This document shows, one piece after another, positions 26,209 to 33,671 of a DNA stretch of 45,929 nt. The notes below the pieces were generated by a model, which was given only the letters and a program-made list of their open reading frames with translations, was not told the origin of the DNA and did not search any database. The translations under genes and the position numbers were made by a program. The stretch comes from Polaromonas sp. (lineage in GTDB: Bacteria > Pseudomonadota > Gammaproteobacteria > Burkholderiales > Burkholderiaceae_C), in the NCBI GenBank assembly GCA_021731285.1, contig JAKFXR010000097.1, forward strand, positions 1 to 45,929, written 5' to 3'. Position 1 is the stretch's first letter. Each line of letters opens with the position of its first letter.

Positions 26209-27517
26209 GCTGGCGATTGAGGTCAGAAACCTCACCAAGACCTACCGCATCTTCGAGCGGCCAGGGGATCGGCTCAGGCAGGCCTTTTCTCTTGGCAAGG
26301 CGAGTTTCCACAAGGAATTCACGGCCTTGCAGGATGTTTCCTTTGAGGTCTGCAAGGGTGAAAGCGTGGGGATCATAGGCCGCAATGGCTCAGGCAAAAG
26401 CACCTTGTTGCAGTTGATCTGTGGAATCCTCCAGCCGACGTCGGGAGCCCTGAAAGTCCACGGACGTATTTCAGCCCTCCTCGAACTGGGGGCTGGCTTC
26501 AATCCTGAATTCACCGGGCGGGAGAATGTCTATTTTCAGGGCGCCGTCATGGGCTTTCGCAGGGAGGAGATCGAACAGCGGGTTGATGACATTGCAGCCT
26601 TCGCGGATATCGGCACCTTTATCGATCAACCCATACGCACCTACTCCAGCGGGATGTACGTCAGATTGGCATTTGCCATCAATCTTCTGTCCGATCCTGA
26701 AATCATGGTGGTGGACGAGGCTCTGGCTGTAGGTGACATGGCGTTCCAGGCCAAATGCATGACAGCACTTGCACGCATACAAGCAGGTGGAGCGACGGTC
26801 CTGTTTGTCAGCCACGATATTGGCGCGCTCAAAAGTCTGTGCTCGCGAGGACTTTACCTTGAAGGTGGCAAAGTGCTGGAATTCGGCGCCGCTGGCGATG
26901 TGGCTGAGCGTTACCTTCGAAAGATGAGAGAGGAAATGAACGCCGAGCAAGCCCTTGCGCCGCCAACGCGGTCCACGGAGCCATTTACTGCCTCCATCGA
27001 CAACCATGCGCGAGCCGGTTCAACCAAATTCAAGAAGAGTGCGGACTTTGAAAGTCAAGTTGCCCATTTCCGCTATGGAGAAGGCGGCGCGAAAATCACC
27101 CACGCAGAATTGCTGGACGAAAATTCCCGGCGCGTCAGTGAGGTGCTCTTCGACCAGCTGGTCTTCATCAGCATCTACTTTGAATCATTCGCTGAAGCGA
27201 ACGTTTCCTGCAACTACTATATTCTTGACGACAAGAAAAACCTCATTCTCGGTGCCGGTTTGACGCTGCTTGATCATCCTTTTATTCGCATGTGCGATGG
27301 TGACCGGTATGTGGTGACGTACAAAACGCGTTTGCCTCTTCATGAAGGTAACTACAGCGTGCAGCTGCAGATCACCGCGCCAATCGTATTGGGTCAGACG
27401 GCAAAATTTCTCGATGTGGTGGACGATGCAATTGTGTTCAAGGTAGCGCGGCGAGACGGGACAAGAATCTGGACCAGGGCCTACGTGAAAAACGAAGTAG
27501 AGGTTCAACTTTGTTAG
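26198..27517 (+). CDS. wzt: ABC transporter ATPase with C-terminal cargo-binding domain (Wzt-like)
   Basis: 439 residues. The ATPase domain has Walker A GRNGSGKST at 61-69, the signature YSSGM at 149-153, Walker B IMVVDE at 169-174 and the switch His206. A linker of about 40 residues, rich in charged and Thr/Ser residues, leads to a C-terminal domain (about 283-439) rich in beta strands and resembling Wzt_C. In E. coli O8/O9a-type systems that domain binds the modified non-reducing end of the finished O-antigen and so couples termination to export. Having the extra domain implies a capped glycan here. The stop TAG lies inside the next gene's first codons, where TTG 27511 precedes it. Confidence 0.93.
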   Translation: MSSELAIEVRNLTKTYRIFERPGDRLRQAFSLGKASFHKEFTALQDVSFEVCKGESVGIIGRNGSGKSTLLQLICGILQPTSGALKVHGRISALLELGAGFNPEFTGRENVYFQGAVMGFRREEIEQRVDDIAAFADIGTFIDQPIRTYSSGMYVRLAFAINLLSDPEIMVVDEALAVGDMAFQAKCMTALARIQAGGATVLFVSHDIGALKSLCSRGLYLEGGKVLEFGAAGDVAERYLRKMREEMNAEQALAPPTRSTEPFTASIDNHARAGSTKFKKSADFESQVAHFRYGEGGAKITHAELLDENSRRVSEVLFDQLVFISIYFESFAEANVSCNYYILDDKKNLILGAGLTLLDHPFIRMCDGDRYVVTYKTRLPLHEGNYSVQLQITAPIVLGQTAKFLDVVDDAIVFKVARRDGTRIWTRAYVKNEVEVQLC

Positions 27518-28284
27518 GCCAATGGATGAGGAGCATCCTTCAGCCGCAGAGGAAAGCTCAGCCGTCGCCATGGTGCCCTGTATGCGGCAGTAAGGAAATC
27601 GGCTTTCTGCCATTGCCGGATGTGTATAGCCGCAACGCCCGCCTGCATGGTTTTGCTCATTTTGGACAAGGGGAGATGACATCCCACGCGGCGTATTCAT
27701 GTGATGGGTGTGGTGCCTCGGATCGAGAACGCTTGTACGCGCTATGGCTCGAGCAGGAATTGAATGAACGCCGCATGGCTGGTAACGCACGCGTTGTGCA
27801 CTTTGCACCAGAGCCCGCTCTATCGAGAAAACTCAAGGAACTTCAACTATTCGACTATGTCACGGCAGACCTTCATATGGCGGGCGTGGACCATGTTGTT
27901 GATCTGATGAACATGCCATTTGCCGCCGACAGCTTCGACTTTTTTATTTGTAGCCATGTGCTGGAGCATGTCGAAAGCGACAGTCAGGCGATTTCCGAGT
28001 TGTACCGAATCACCAAACCGGGGGGAAGGGGCATCCTCATGGCACCGATTATTATGGGCCTTGAGAGGACAATTGAAGACCCAAGCGTGTCAGATGAAGC
28101 CGGCCGATGGCGATTGTTTGGACAGCATGATCATGTGCGCCTCTATGCCCGCGACGACTACATTGGAAGAATGCAGGCCGGTGGATTTCATGTCGAGCAG
28201 CTGGGTGAGGAGTATTTTGGCCGGGACGCTTTCAAGGCATTGGGGTTGAAGTCCACAAGCGTCCTGTATGTCGTCAGTAAATAG
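27511..28284 (+). CDS. Zinc-ribbon class I methyltransferase, TTG start
   Basis: 257 residues from TTG 27511, which has GAGG 7-8 bp upstream and overlaps the wzt stop by 7 bp; ATG 27526 is an alternative with a poorer ribosome site. An N-terminal CPVCGS and a second CDGC (Cys pairs about 45 residues apart) suggest a zinc ribbon. The SAM part is unusual: instead of a glycine-rich motif it has RVVHFAPEPALSRKL, then ADLHMAGVDHVVDLMNMPF, SFDFFICSHVLEHV, and LYRITKPGGRGILMAPI, which matches a family of sugar-cluster methyltransferases. It could methylate a sugar or the glycan chain end. Next to a Wzt with a binding domain, chain-capping is an attractive inference. Confidence 0.8.
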   Translation: MLGQWMRSILQPQRKAQPSPWCPVCGSKEIGFLPLPDVYSRNARLHGFAHFGQGEMTSHAAYSCDGCGASDRERLYALWLEQELNERRMAGNARVVHFAPEPALSRKLKELQLFDYVTADLHMAGVDHVVDLMNMPFAADSFDFFICSHVLEHVESDSQAISELYRITKPGGRGILMAPIIMGLERTIEDPSVSDEAGRWRLFGQHDHVRLYARDDYIGRMQAGGFHVEQLGEEYFGRDAFKALGLKSTSVLYVVSK

Positions 28285-28361
28285 TATGCATAACCCGCAG
28301 CATCCACTTGCACAACGGCCCTGCGAGTGCCGTGCCAGATACCTTGCGCAACAAGCGAACC

Positions 28362-29072
28362 ATGCCCATTCATAACAGATCACATTTGAAATTTGATCAC
28401 GACGAGTATGCACGGACGCGGCCGTCCGACGACTTTTGGGGGCAAGTGCGCCGCACTGTTAAAGGCAAGCCTGTGCCGGACGAACAGATAAACATGATCA
28501 TCGAGGCCATCGGGTCTGCGCTTGGCTTGCAGCCCGAGGACAGACTACTGGACATGGCATGTGGCAACGGCGCATTGGCGGCCCGTCTTTTTGGCTCATG
28601 CTGCGCATACTTCGGAATAGATTTTTCCGAGCATCTGATTTCTGTTGCCAAAAAGAACTTTGAGATTCAACCCCGCTACCAGTTCAAGCATCAGGAAGTG
28701 CTTGAGTATGTGCGAACCGAGGCAGATCCCGGCAGGTTTTCCAAAGCGGTTTGTTATGGTAGTTTTTCATATTTTCCGGCAGCGACTGCGTCAGAGGTTT
28801 TGCACACGCTGCATGAAAAGTTCGTAGGGGTGCAGGCCATTTTCATTGGCAATCTGCCCGACAAAGAGCTGGCATCAGCGTTTTACCCGACCCCTCCGGA
28901 TACGAAAGAGCTGTCCGACGCCGAGTCCCAGATCGGCATATGGCGCAGCCGGGACGAATTCACGGCACTGGCGACTGATGCGGGGTGGAATGTAAAAATT
29001 CTGGGTATGCCCGCCGGGTTCTATGCGGCCCACTATCGCTACGACGCCTTGCTTAGCCGACGGAGTTCGTGA
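28362..29072 (+). CDS. SAM-dependent methyltransferase
   Basis: 236 residues from ATG 28362; a TTG 54 bp earlier is unlikely. SAM motif I is DRLLDMACGNGALAARLFG (about residues 58-76), followed by YFGIDFSEHLISVAKKNF, the usual motif-post-I. The substrate-binding C-terminal half is not diagnostic. It sits between the zinc-ribbon methyltransferase and two aminotransferases in the polysaccharide operon, which makes an amino-sugar N- or O-methylation possible. Nothing in the sequence fixes the acceptor. Spacing to its neighbours is 77 bp and 9 bp. Confidence 0.82.
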   Translation: MPIHNRSHLKFDHDEYARTRPSDDFWGQVRRTVKGKPVPDEQINMIIEAIGSALGLQPEDRLLDMACGNGALAARLFGSCCAYFGIDFSEHLISVAKKNFEIQPRYQFKHQEVLEYVRTEADPGRFSKAVCYGSFSYFPAATASEVLHTLHEKFVGVQAIFIGNLPDKELASAFYPTPPDTKELSDAESQIGIWRSRDEFTALATDAGWNVKILGMPAGFYAAHYRYDALLSRRSS

Positions 29073-29081
29073 GCCAACGAA

Positions 29082-30299
29082 ATGACCATGGTAAAAAAAA
29101 ATACCCTGAGTGAACTGGCGATATTCGGCGGGAAAAGCCTGCTTGACCGGCCAAGATCGACTTCGAATTTGGTGCAGCCGGATTTTCAGAAGTTCATGGG
29201 CTATTCGAAGACGTTTTTTGACGCGCATCATTACACGAACAACGGGCCAAATGTGAAACTGGTCGAGCAAAGATTGGCGACCTTTCATCAATCAGAGTAT
29301 TGCATCACCTTCTCCAGCGGTTTCTGGGCCATAGCACTCGCAATCTCTGCACTTGCACTCAAAGGCAAGACCGAGATCATTATGCCCTCGCTCACTTACC
29401 GCCGCATGCCGGACATTGCCGCCTGGCTCAACCTGAAACCCCACTTCTGCGACGTGGATGCGGCAACGTTGGCCATGAGTGCTGCTACCGTGACGCCCTG
29501 CATCAACGAAAACACGGCATTGATACTTGGGGTCCATCCCATTGTGAATTGCTGCGATGTCGATGGATTGGTCGCGATTGCAGCAGAGCGAAGCATTCCC
29601 CTGCTGTTCGACTCCGTCGAATCCGTCTACGAATTCACTGCGGGGGGCAAAGTGGGGAGCTTCGGCAACGCCGAGGCCTTTTCCTTGCATGCCTGCAAGC
29701 TGTTAAATGGATTTGGGGGTGGCTATGTAACCACGAATGATGCCCGCTTGGCAGAGCAATTGACGTTGCTGCGCGGCTTCGGATTCAGAGGTGCGGATAA
29801 CGTTGTCGTGCCCGGTGGGATGAACGCCAAACTCAATGAGATGCATGCAGCCATGGCCCTTGCCAGTCTGGACGGCGTTGACGATCAGGTTGCCCGCAAT
29901 CGTCGGCGCTATGTCTGCTATAAGCGCCTGCTGGCCGATTTATCCGGCATTCGACTTCTCGAATTTAACGAGCTTGAACGACCAGCGTACAAGAATATCG
30001 TGGTCGAACTCCTTGACGATTGGCCACTATCCCGCGTGGACACCGTCAGCATTTTGAACGCCGAGAAGATGCTGGCTCGAGCCTACTATTCGCCTCCGCT
30101 ACACCACAAGGCCAGGTCGTTTGCCCAGACCCCTGCAGGCTTGCCAGTGACGGAGAGACTGGCAGAAAAGTTCTTGAGTCTCCCCTGTGGGCATTTTGTA
30201 AGCGACGATGACATCGCCGATATCGTTGGCATTCTGGGATTTATCCATGTGAATGGCAAGCAGATCAACGAACGGCTGCATGAGAACGGTGTAACTTGA
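29082..30299 (+). CDS. DegT/DnrJ/EryC1/StrS-family aminotransferase, first of a pair
   Basis: 405 residues from ATG 29082. The motif YTNNGPNVKLVEQRLATF opens the PLP-aminotransferase fold; FSSGFWAIALAISAL is the phosphate-binding loop region; LLFDSVESVYE has the Asp that contacts the PLP ring N; and FSLHACKLLNGFGGG contains the Schiff-base Lys, K206. Such enzymes make amino sugars from keto-sugar nucleotides. Departures from the sugar consensus are TYRR in place of TFxA after the phosphate loop and FDSVES in place of EDaAqa. It ends one base before the second family member, so the two are almost certainly co-transcribed. The substrate is unknown. Confidence 0.87.
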   Translation: MTMVKKNTLSELAIFGGKSLLDRPRSTSNLVQPDFQKFMGYSKTFFDAHHYTNNGPNVKLVEQRLATFHQSEYCITFSSGFWAIALAISALALKGKTEIIMPSLTYRRMPDIAAWLNLKPHFCDVDAATLAMSAATVTPCINENTALILGVHPIVNCCDVDGLVAIAAERSIPLLFDSVESVYEFTAGGKVGSFGNAEAFSLHACKLLNGFGGGYVTTNDARLAEQLTLLRGFGFRGADNVVVPGGMNAKLNEMHAAMALASLDGVDDQVARNRRRYVCYKRLLADLSGIRLLEFNELERPAYKNIVVELLDDWPLSRVDTVSILNAEKMLARAYYSPPLHHKARSFAQTPAGLPVTERLAEKFLSLPCGHFVSDDDIADIVGILGFIHVNGKQINERLHENGVT

Positions 30300-30300
30300 A

Positions 30301-31491
30301 ATGAAAAAAACAAGTTTTGCGTTTTTCGGCGCCACACCCTCATTCGAAAAGCCGCTACCGGTGGGGCAACTCTATTTCCCTTCGTGGGAACGCTACAGCG
30401 CAGCATTTGAAGGGATCTTCAAGCGGCAGTTCTATACAAACAACGGCCCACTTCTTGATGAGCTCGAAGAAAAGCTTCAAGGATTTCTTGAGGTCAAACA
30501 CGCGATCTGTGTGAGTAATGCGACTTTTGGCTTGATGATGGTGGCGGACGCCATGGGGCTTTCCGGCAAAGTGATTCTTCCCGCCTTCACTTTCGTTGCC
30601 TCGGCGCACTCACTGTCCTGGTCAGGCCTTGAACCGGTTTTCTGCGACGTCAATCTGGATACCCATCAGATGGATATAAACCAGGTCGCGGCGCTAATCG
30701 ACGAGGACGTCAGCGCGATTATGGGCGTCAACCTTTGGGGCGGCGCTTGTAATCCGAAAGCACTTTCTGAACTGGCTTCGAGCAAGGGGGTTCAGTTGTA
30801 CTTCGACTCGGCCCATGCCTTTGGATGCACTGTAGATGCAGTCCCGGTCGGGAATTTCGGACGTGCCGAGGTGTTTTCGTTCCACGCAACGAAGATTCTG
30901 AATGCCACCGAGGGCGGTTGCATCAGCACCAACGACGACGACCTGGCTGCGCGGCTGCGGAGCATTCGGCCCACCTACGGAAAAGAAAGTCCCGTAACCA
31001 TCGCAAGGGTTGCAAATGCGCGGATGTCAGAAGCACAGGCCGCAATCGCGCTGATGAGCCTCGAGGACTTTCCCGCGAATCAAAAGAACAATGCCAATCT
31101 GTATCGTCTATACGAGGAACAGCTAGAGACAATTCCAGGTTTGAAACTGATCCGCCCAACAGGGGTCAGTTTTTCAAATTCGCAATATCTTGTATGCCAG
31201 GTGAATGAACGGGAATTCGGATTGTCCCGGGACTTGCTCATAGACATTCTCAAAGCAGAAAACGTGATCGCACGGCGATACTTTTATCCCGGCTTGCATC
31301 GCACAATTCCGTATGATTCGGCGCTTCCACAATACCTGGATCGGCTCCCAAACACGGACAGTCTTTGCACAGCTTGCATTCAGCTTCCGATCGGGGCACT
31401 CGTTCTTGCGGAAGATATCGAATGCATCTGCGACATCCTGAGAAGAGCGCAGGAGTGCGCAGCCATGTTCCGCCCGCGTCATGAAAAATGA
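30301..31491 (+). CDS. DegT/DnrJ/EryC1/StrS-family aminotransferase, second of a pair
   Basis: 396 residues from ATG 30301. FYTNNGPLLDELEEKLQ opens the fold, CVSNATFGLMMVADAMGL is the phosphate loop, YFDSAHAFG carries the PLP Asp and FSFHATKILNATEGG the Schiff-base Lys, K198. It is similar in plan to the upstream paralogue but clearly diverged in sequence, so the two are probably not a recent duplication. Its 3' end overlaps the WbqC-type gene by 11 bp. Two adjacent aminotransferases suggest either two amino groups on one sugar or a partnership in which one is a non-catalytic or amino-acid-specific partner. No 4,6-dehydratase is present nearby, so the keto-sugar substrates must be made elsewhere or be of another type. 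Confidence 0.87.
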   Translation: MKKTSFAFFGATPSFEKPLPVGQLYFPSWERYSAAFEGIFKRQFYTNNGPLLDELEEKLQGFLEVKHAICVSNATFGLMMVADAMGLSGKVILPAFTFVASAHSLSWSGLEPVFCDVNLDTHQMDINQVAALIDEDVSAIMGVNLWGGACNPKALSELASSKGVQLYFDSAHAFGCTVDAVPVGNFGRAEVFSFHATKILNATEGGCISTNDDDLAARLRSIRPTYGKESPVTIARVANARMSEAQAAIALMSLEDFPANQKNNANLYRLYEEQLETIPGLKLIRPTGVSFSNSQYLVCQVNEREFGLSRDLLIDILKAENVIARRYFYPGLHRTIPYDSALPQYLDRLPNTDSLCTACIQLPIGALVLAEDIECICDILRRAQECAAMFRPRHEK

Positions 31492-32233
31492 ATTGACGCT
31501 AGGCCTCATGCAGCCCTATTTTTTCCCGTACCTGGGGCATTTTTCACTGATCGCAGCTGTCGACGAATGGGTTGTGTTCGACATCACGCAGTACACACCA
31601 CAAAGCTGGATGAACCGCAACCGCGTCCTCCACCCACAAGGCGGATGGCAATACGTCACCGTACCGGTCTCCAGCGCGGCAAGTTCAGCCAAGACCCGCG
31701 AGATCAGGGTATCGAATCTCTCGAAAGCGAAGGCGAACATTGTCGGAAAATTGAGCCACTACAGGAAAAAAGCGCCCCATTTCGAGGCGGTCATGTCACT
31801 GGTTGAGGGCGCTTTCGATGAAGCCACCGACGATTCTCTCCTGCTTCTCAATGTGCGGGGACTGGACGCCGTGTGCCGCTATCTGGATATTCCGTTCAAT
31901 TACCGAATCTGCTCTGAACTGGATTTACCATTGCCGGCAAATTTGGGGCCCGGCGATTGGGCGCCGGAAATATGCGGTCTGCTGGGAGCCACCCGTTACC
32001 TGAATCCCAGTAGCGGTCGGGACATTTTTGATCCAGCAGAATTCGCACGCCGCGCAATTTCCCTGTGCTTCGCCGAACCCAGGGAGTTTGTTTACGATGT
32101 AACGCCCTATAGATTCGAAGCGAATCTCTCCATCCTGGATGTGTTGATGTGGAACTCATCAAACACTGTCGCTCAAGCGGTTCGCAATCATCTTGCAATA
32201 GTCCCAGCAAACGCGTCGAGGCGCCTCCCATGA
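31481..32233 (+). CDS. WbqC-family protein
   Basis: 250 residues from ATG 31481. The opening LGLMQPYFFPYLGHFSLIAAVDEWVVFD is the family's hallmark, followed by QSWMNRNRVLHPQGGWQYVTVPV, with an Asn-Arg pair, and later GATRYLNPSSGRDIFD. WbqC-like proteins occur in O-antigen clusters with aminotransferases; their chemistry is thought to concern acylation or amidation of amino sugars, but I am not certain of it. Here it lies directly after two aminotransferase genes and overlaps the following GT2 gene (ATGA), so a link to the amino-sugar residue is a fair inference. Confidence 0.82.
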   Translation: MKNELTLGLMQPYFFPYLGHFSLIAAVDEWVVFDITQYTPQSWMNRNRVLHPQGGWQYVTVPVSSAASSAKTREIRVSNLSKAKANIVGKLSHYRKKAPHFEAVMSLVEGAFDEATDDSLLLLNVRGLDAVCRYLDIPFNYRICSELDLPLPANLGPGDWAPEICGLLGATRYLNPSSGRDIFDPAEFARRAISLCFAEPREFVYDVTPYRFEANLSILDVLMWNSSNTVAQAVRNHLAIVPANASRRLP

Positions 32234-33375
32234 ACCCCAATAGTCAGGGAACGCGGGGGCCCAAGGTTTCGGTCATACTGACCTCTTTCAATCACGAGAA
32301 GTACCTTTCCGAAGCGATTGATAGCGTCCTCAATCAATCATTCACTGATTTTGAACTCATTATCTGGGACGACGCATCCACAGATGCTTCGTGGTCCATC
32401 ATCAGTGGCTATTCAGACAAGCGCATCAAAGCTTTTCGCAACGACGAAAACAAGAGACCCATATTCGGAGTGCGTAAAGCGATTGAGGAAGTGGCTAGAG
32501 GTGAATACATAGCCATGCACCATTCGGATGATGTGTGGACATTGGGCAAGCTCGAAAAGCAAGTGGCTTTCCTGGACGCAAATTCCGATGTCGCTGCCGT
32601 ATTCACGCGTGTCCAGATCATTGACGAGAATGGCGAAAAATCCATCAACAAATGGTTTGACGAGGAGAACAGGAGTCGTTGGCGATGGCTTCACCTGCTT
32701 TTCCTTGGCCAGAATCATCTGAATCATCCCAGCGTGCTGATCCGAAAGCAGTGCTACAGGGATGTTGGCGTTTATCGCTATGGTTTTGCCCAGTGTGGTG
32801 ACGCAGAAATGTGGAGCCGGGTTTTGCTCCGGTATCCGGTGCACGTCATTCAAGAAGATTTGACATTGCACCGATTGTTTTCCACCAGATCAAATACAAG
32901 CGGCAACACCATTCAGTCCTCGATACGAACCGGTAACGAATGGAATGCGATTCGCCGGAACTTTCTTTCCCTTTCAACTTTCCAGGAAGTCGTTGCAATA
33001 TTTCCCAGTCTGGAGCGTTTCAGAAATCCGGAAGGATTCAATATTAAATTTCTGCTGGCCATGGCGTGTTTGCACGACTGCAAGGAGGAAAACGCCTGGC
33101 AGTTGGGTCTGAGCTGGCTGTTCGAACTGATCAGCGACAGCGATGATCGACGAAAAATTGAAGCTCTCTACTCTTTTTCTCATGTGGATTACATCAAGAT
33201 GACGGCGGAGTTCGACGTCTACTCCGTAAAGCTTGAGCGGGAGATCGTCGATCAGCAACGCCTGATCTACGAGCGGGAGGCCCGTCTCCATGAAATCTAC
33301 TCCTCAACTTCCTGGTTGATGGTCCGGCGACTGTTCATTTTTGAGCGCTGGCTGCGCCGCAATCGCAAACCGTAG
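32230..33375 (+). CDS. GT2-family glycosyltransferase
   Basis: 381 residues; ATG 32230 overlaps the WbqC stop (ATGA). GT-A motifs are KVSVILTSFNHEKYLSEAID at residues about 14-33, LIIWDDASTDASW, and the DxD-like HHSDDVW near residue 97. The C-terminal tail (REIVDQQRLIYEREARLHEIY) has coiled-coil character, followed by a basic end typical of GTs that dock on membranes. It would add one sugar of the polysaccharide from an NDP-sugar donor. Donor and linkage cannot be deduced. Confidence 0.87.
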   Translation: MNPNSQGTRGPKVSVILTSFNHEKYLSEAIDSVLNQSFTDFELIIWDDASTDASWSIISGYSDKRIKAFRNDENKRPIFGVRKAIEEVARGEYIAMHHSDDVWTLGKLEKQVAFLDANSDVAAVFTRVQIIDENGEKSINKWFDEENRSRWRWLHLLFLGQNHLNHPSVLIRKQCYRDVGVYRYGFAQCGDAEMWSRVLLRYPVHVIQEDLTLHRLFSTRSNTSGNTIQSSIRTGNEWNAIRRNFLSLSTFQEVVAIFPSLERFRNPEGFNIKFLLAMACLHDCKEENAWQLGLSWLFELISDSDDRRKIEALYSFSHVDYIKMTAEFDVYSVKLEREIVDQQRLIYEREARLHEIYSSTSWLMVRRLFIFERWLRRNRKP

Positions 33376-33377
33376 AA

Positions 33378-33671
33378 GTGACAAAATTTTCATCGCCTAT
33401 TCCTGCCTCACGCGACCGTTTGCGTGCGGTCGCTGACGTCAATCGGATGAGAGCATTCCTCGCGGCCCGGCCAAGCGTTTCCCTCGACAGCACCTTTCCC
33501 TATCTTCGAATCAAAGATACTCACATGTCTCTGGGAACGGCGCTTTCAGGTTTCAAGCCCTTCGGCGCAGCCCTGTCACAACCGGAACAAGTAGGAATTT
33601 GTGAAACACTCCTCCGCGGATCCGGTCCCACCCAAAGACGCAAGACGGAAAAAGTAAGCAAGCATGATTGA
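33378..33671 (+). CDS. Small hypothetical ORF between two glycosyltransferase genes
   Basis: 97 residues from GTG 33378, starting 2 bp after the GT2 gene and overlapping the next gene by 8 bp. I recognise no domain. It has no good Shine-Dalgarno (TAGAA only). The middle (RMRAFLAARPSVSLDSTFPYLRIKD) has balanced composition and could be a folded peptide, while the end is basic. It may be real, or a leftover of a broken gene filling this 288-bp gap. Confidence 0.3.
   Translation: MTKFSSPIPASRDRLRAVADVNRMRAFLAARPSVSLDSTFPYLRIKDTHMSLGTALSGFKPFGAALSQPEQVGICETLLRGSGPTQRRKTEKVSKHD

Noticed and set aside
28286..28375. A 29-codon frame starting at ATG 28286 before the second methyltransferase gene
   Set aside because: Too short, without a ribosome site or likeness to a known leader peptide.
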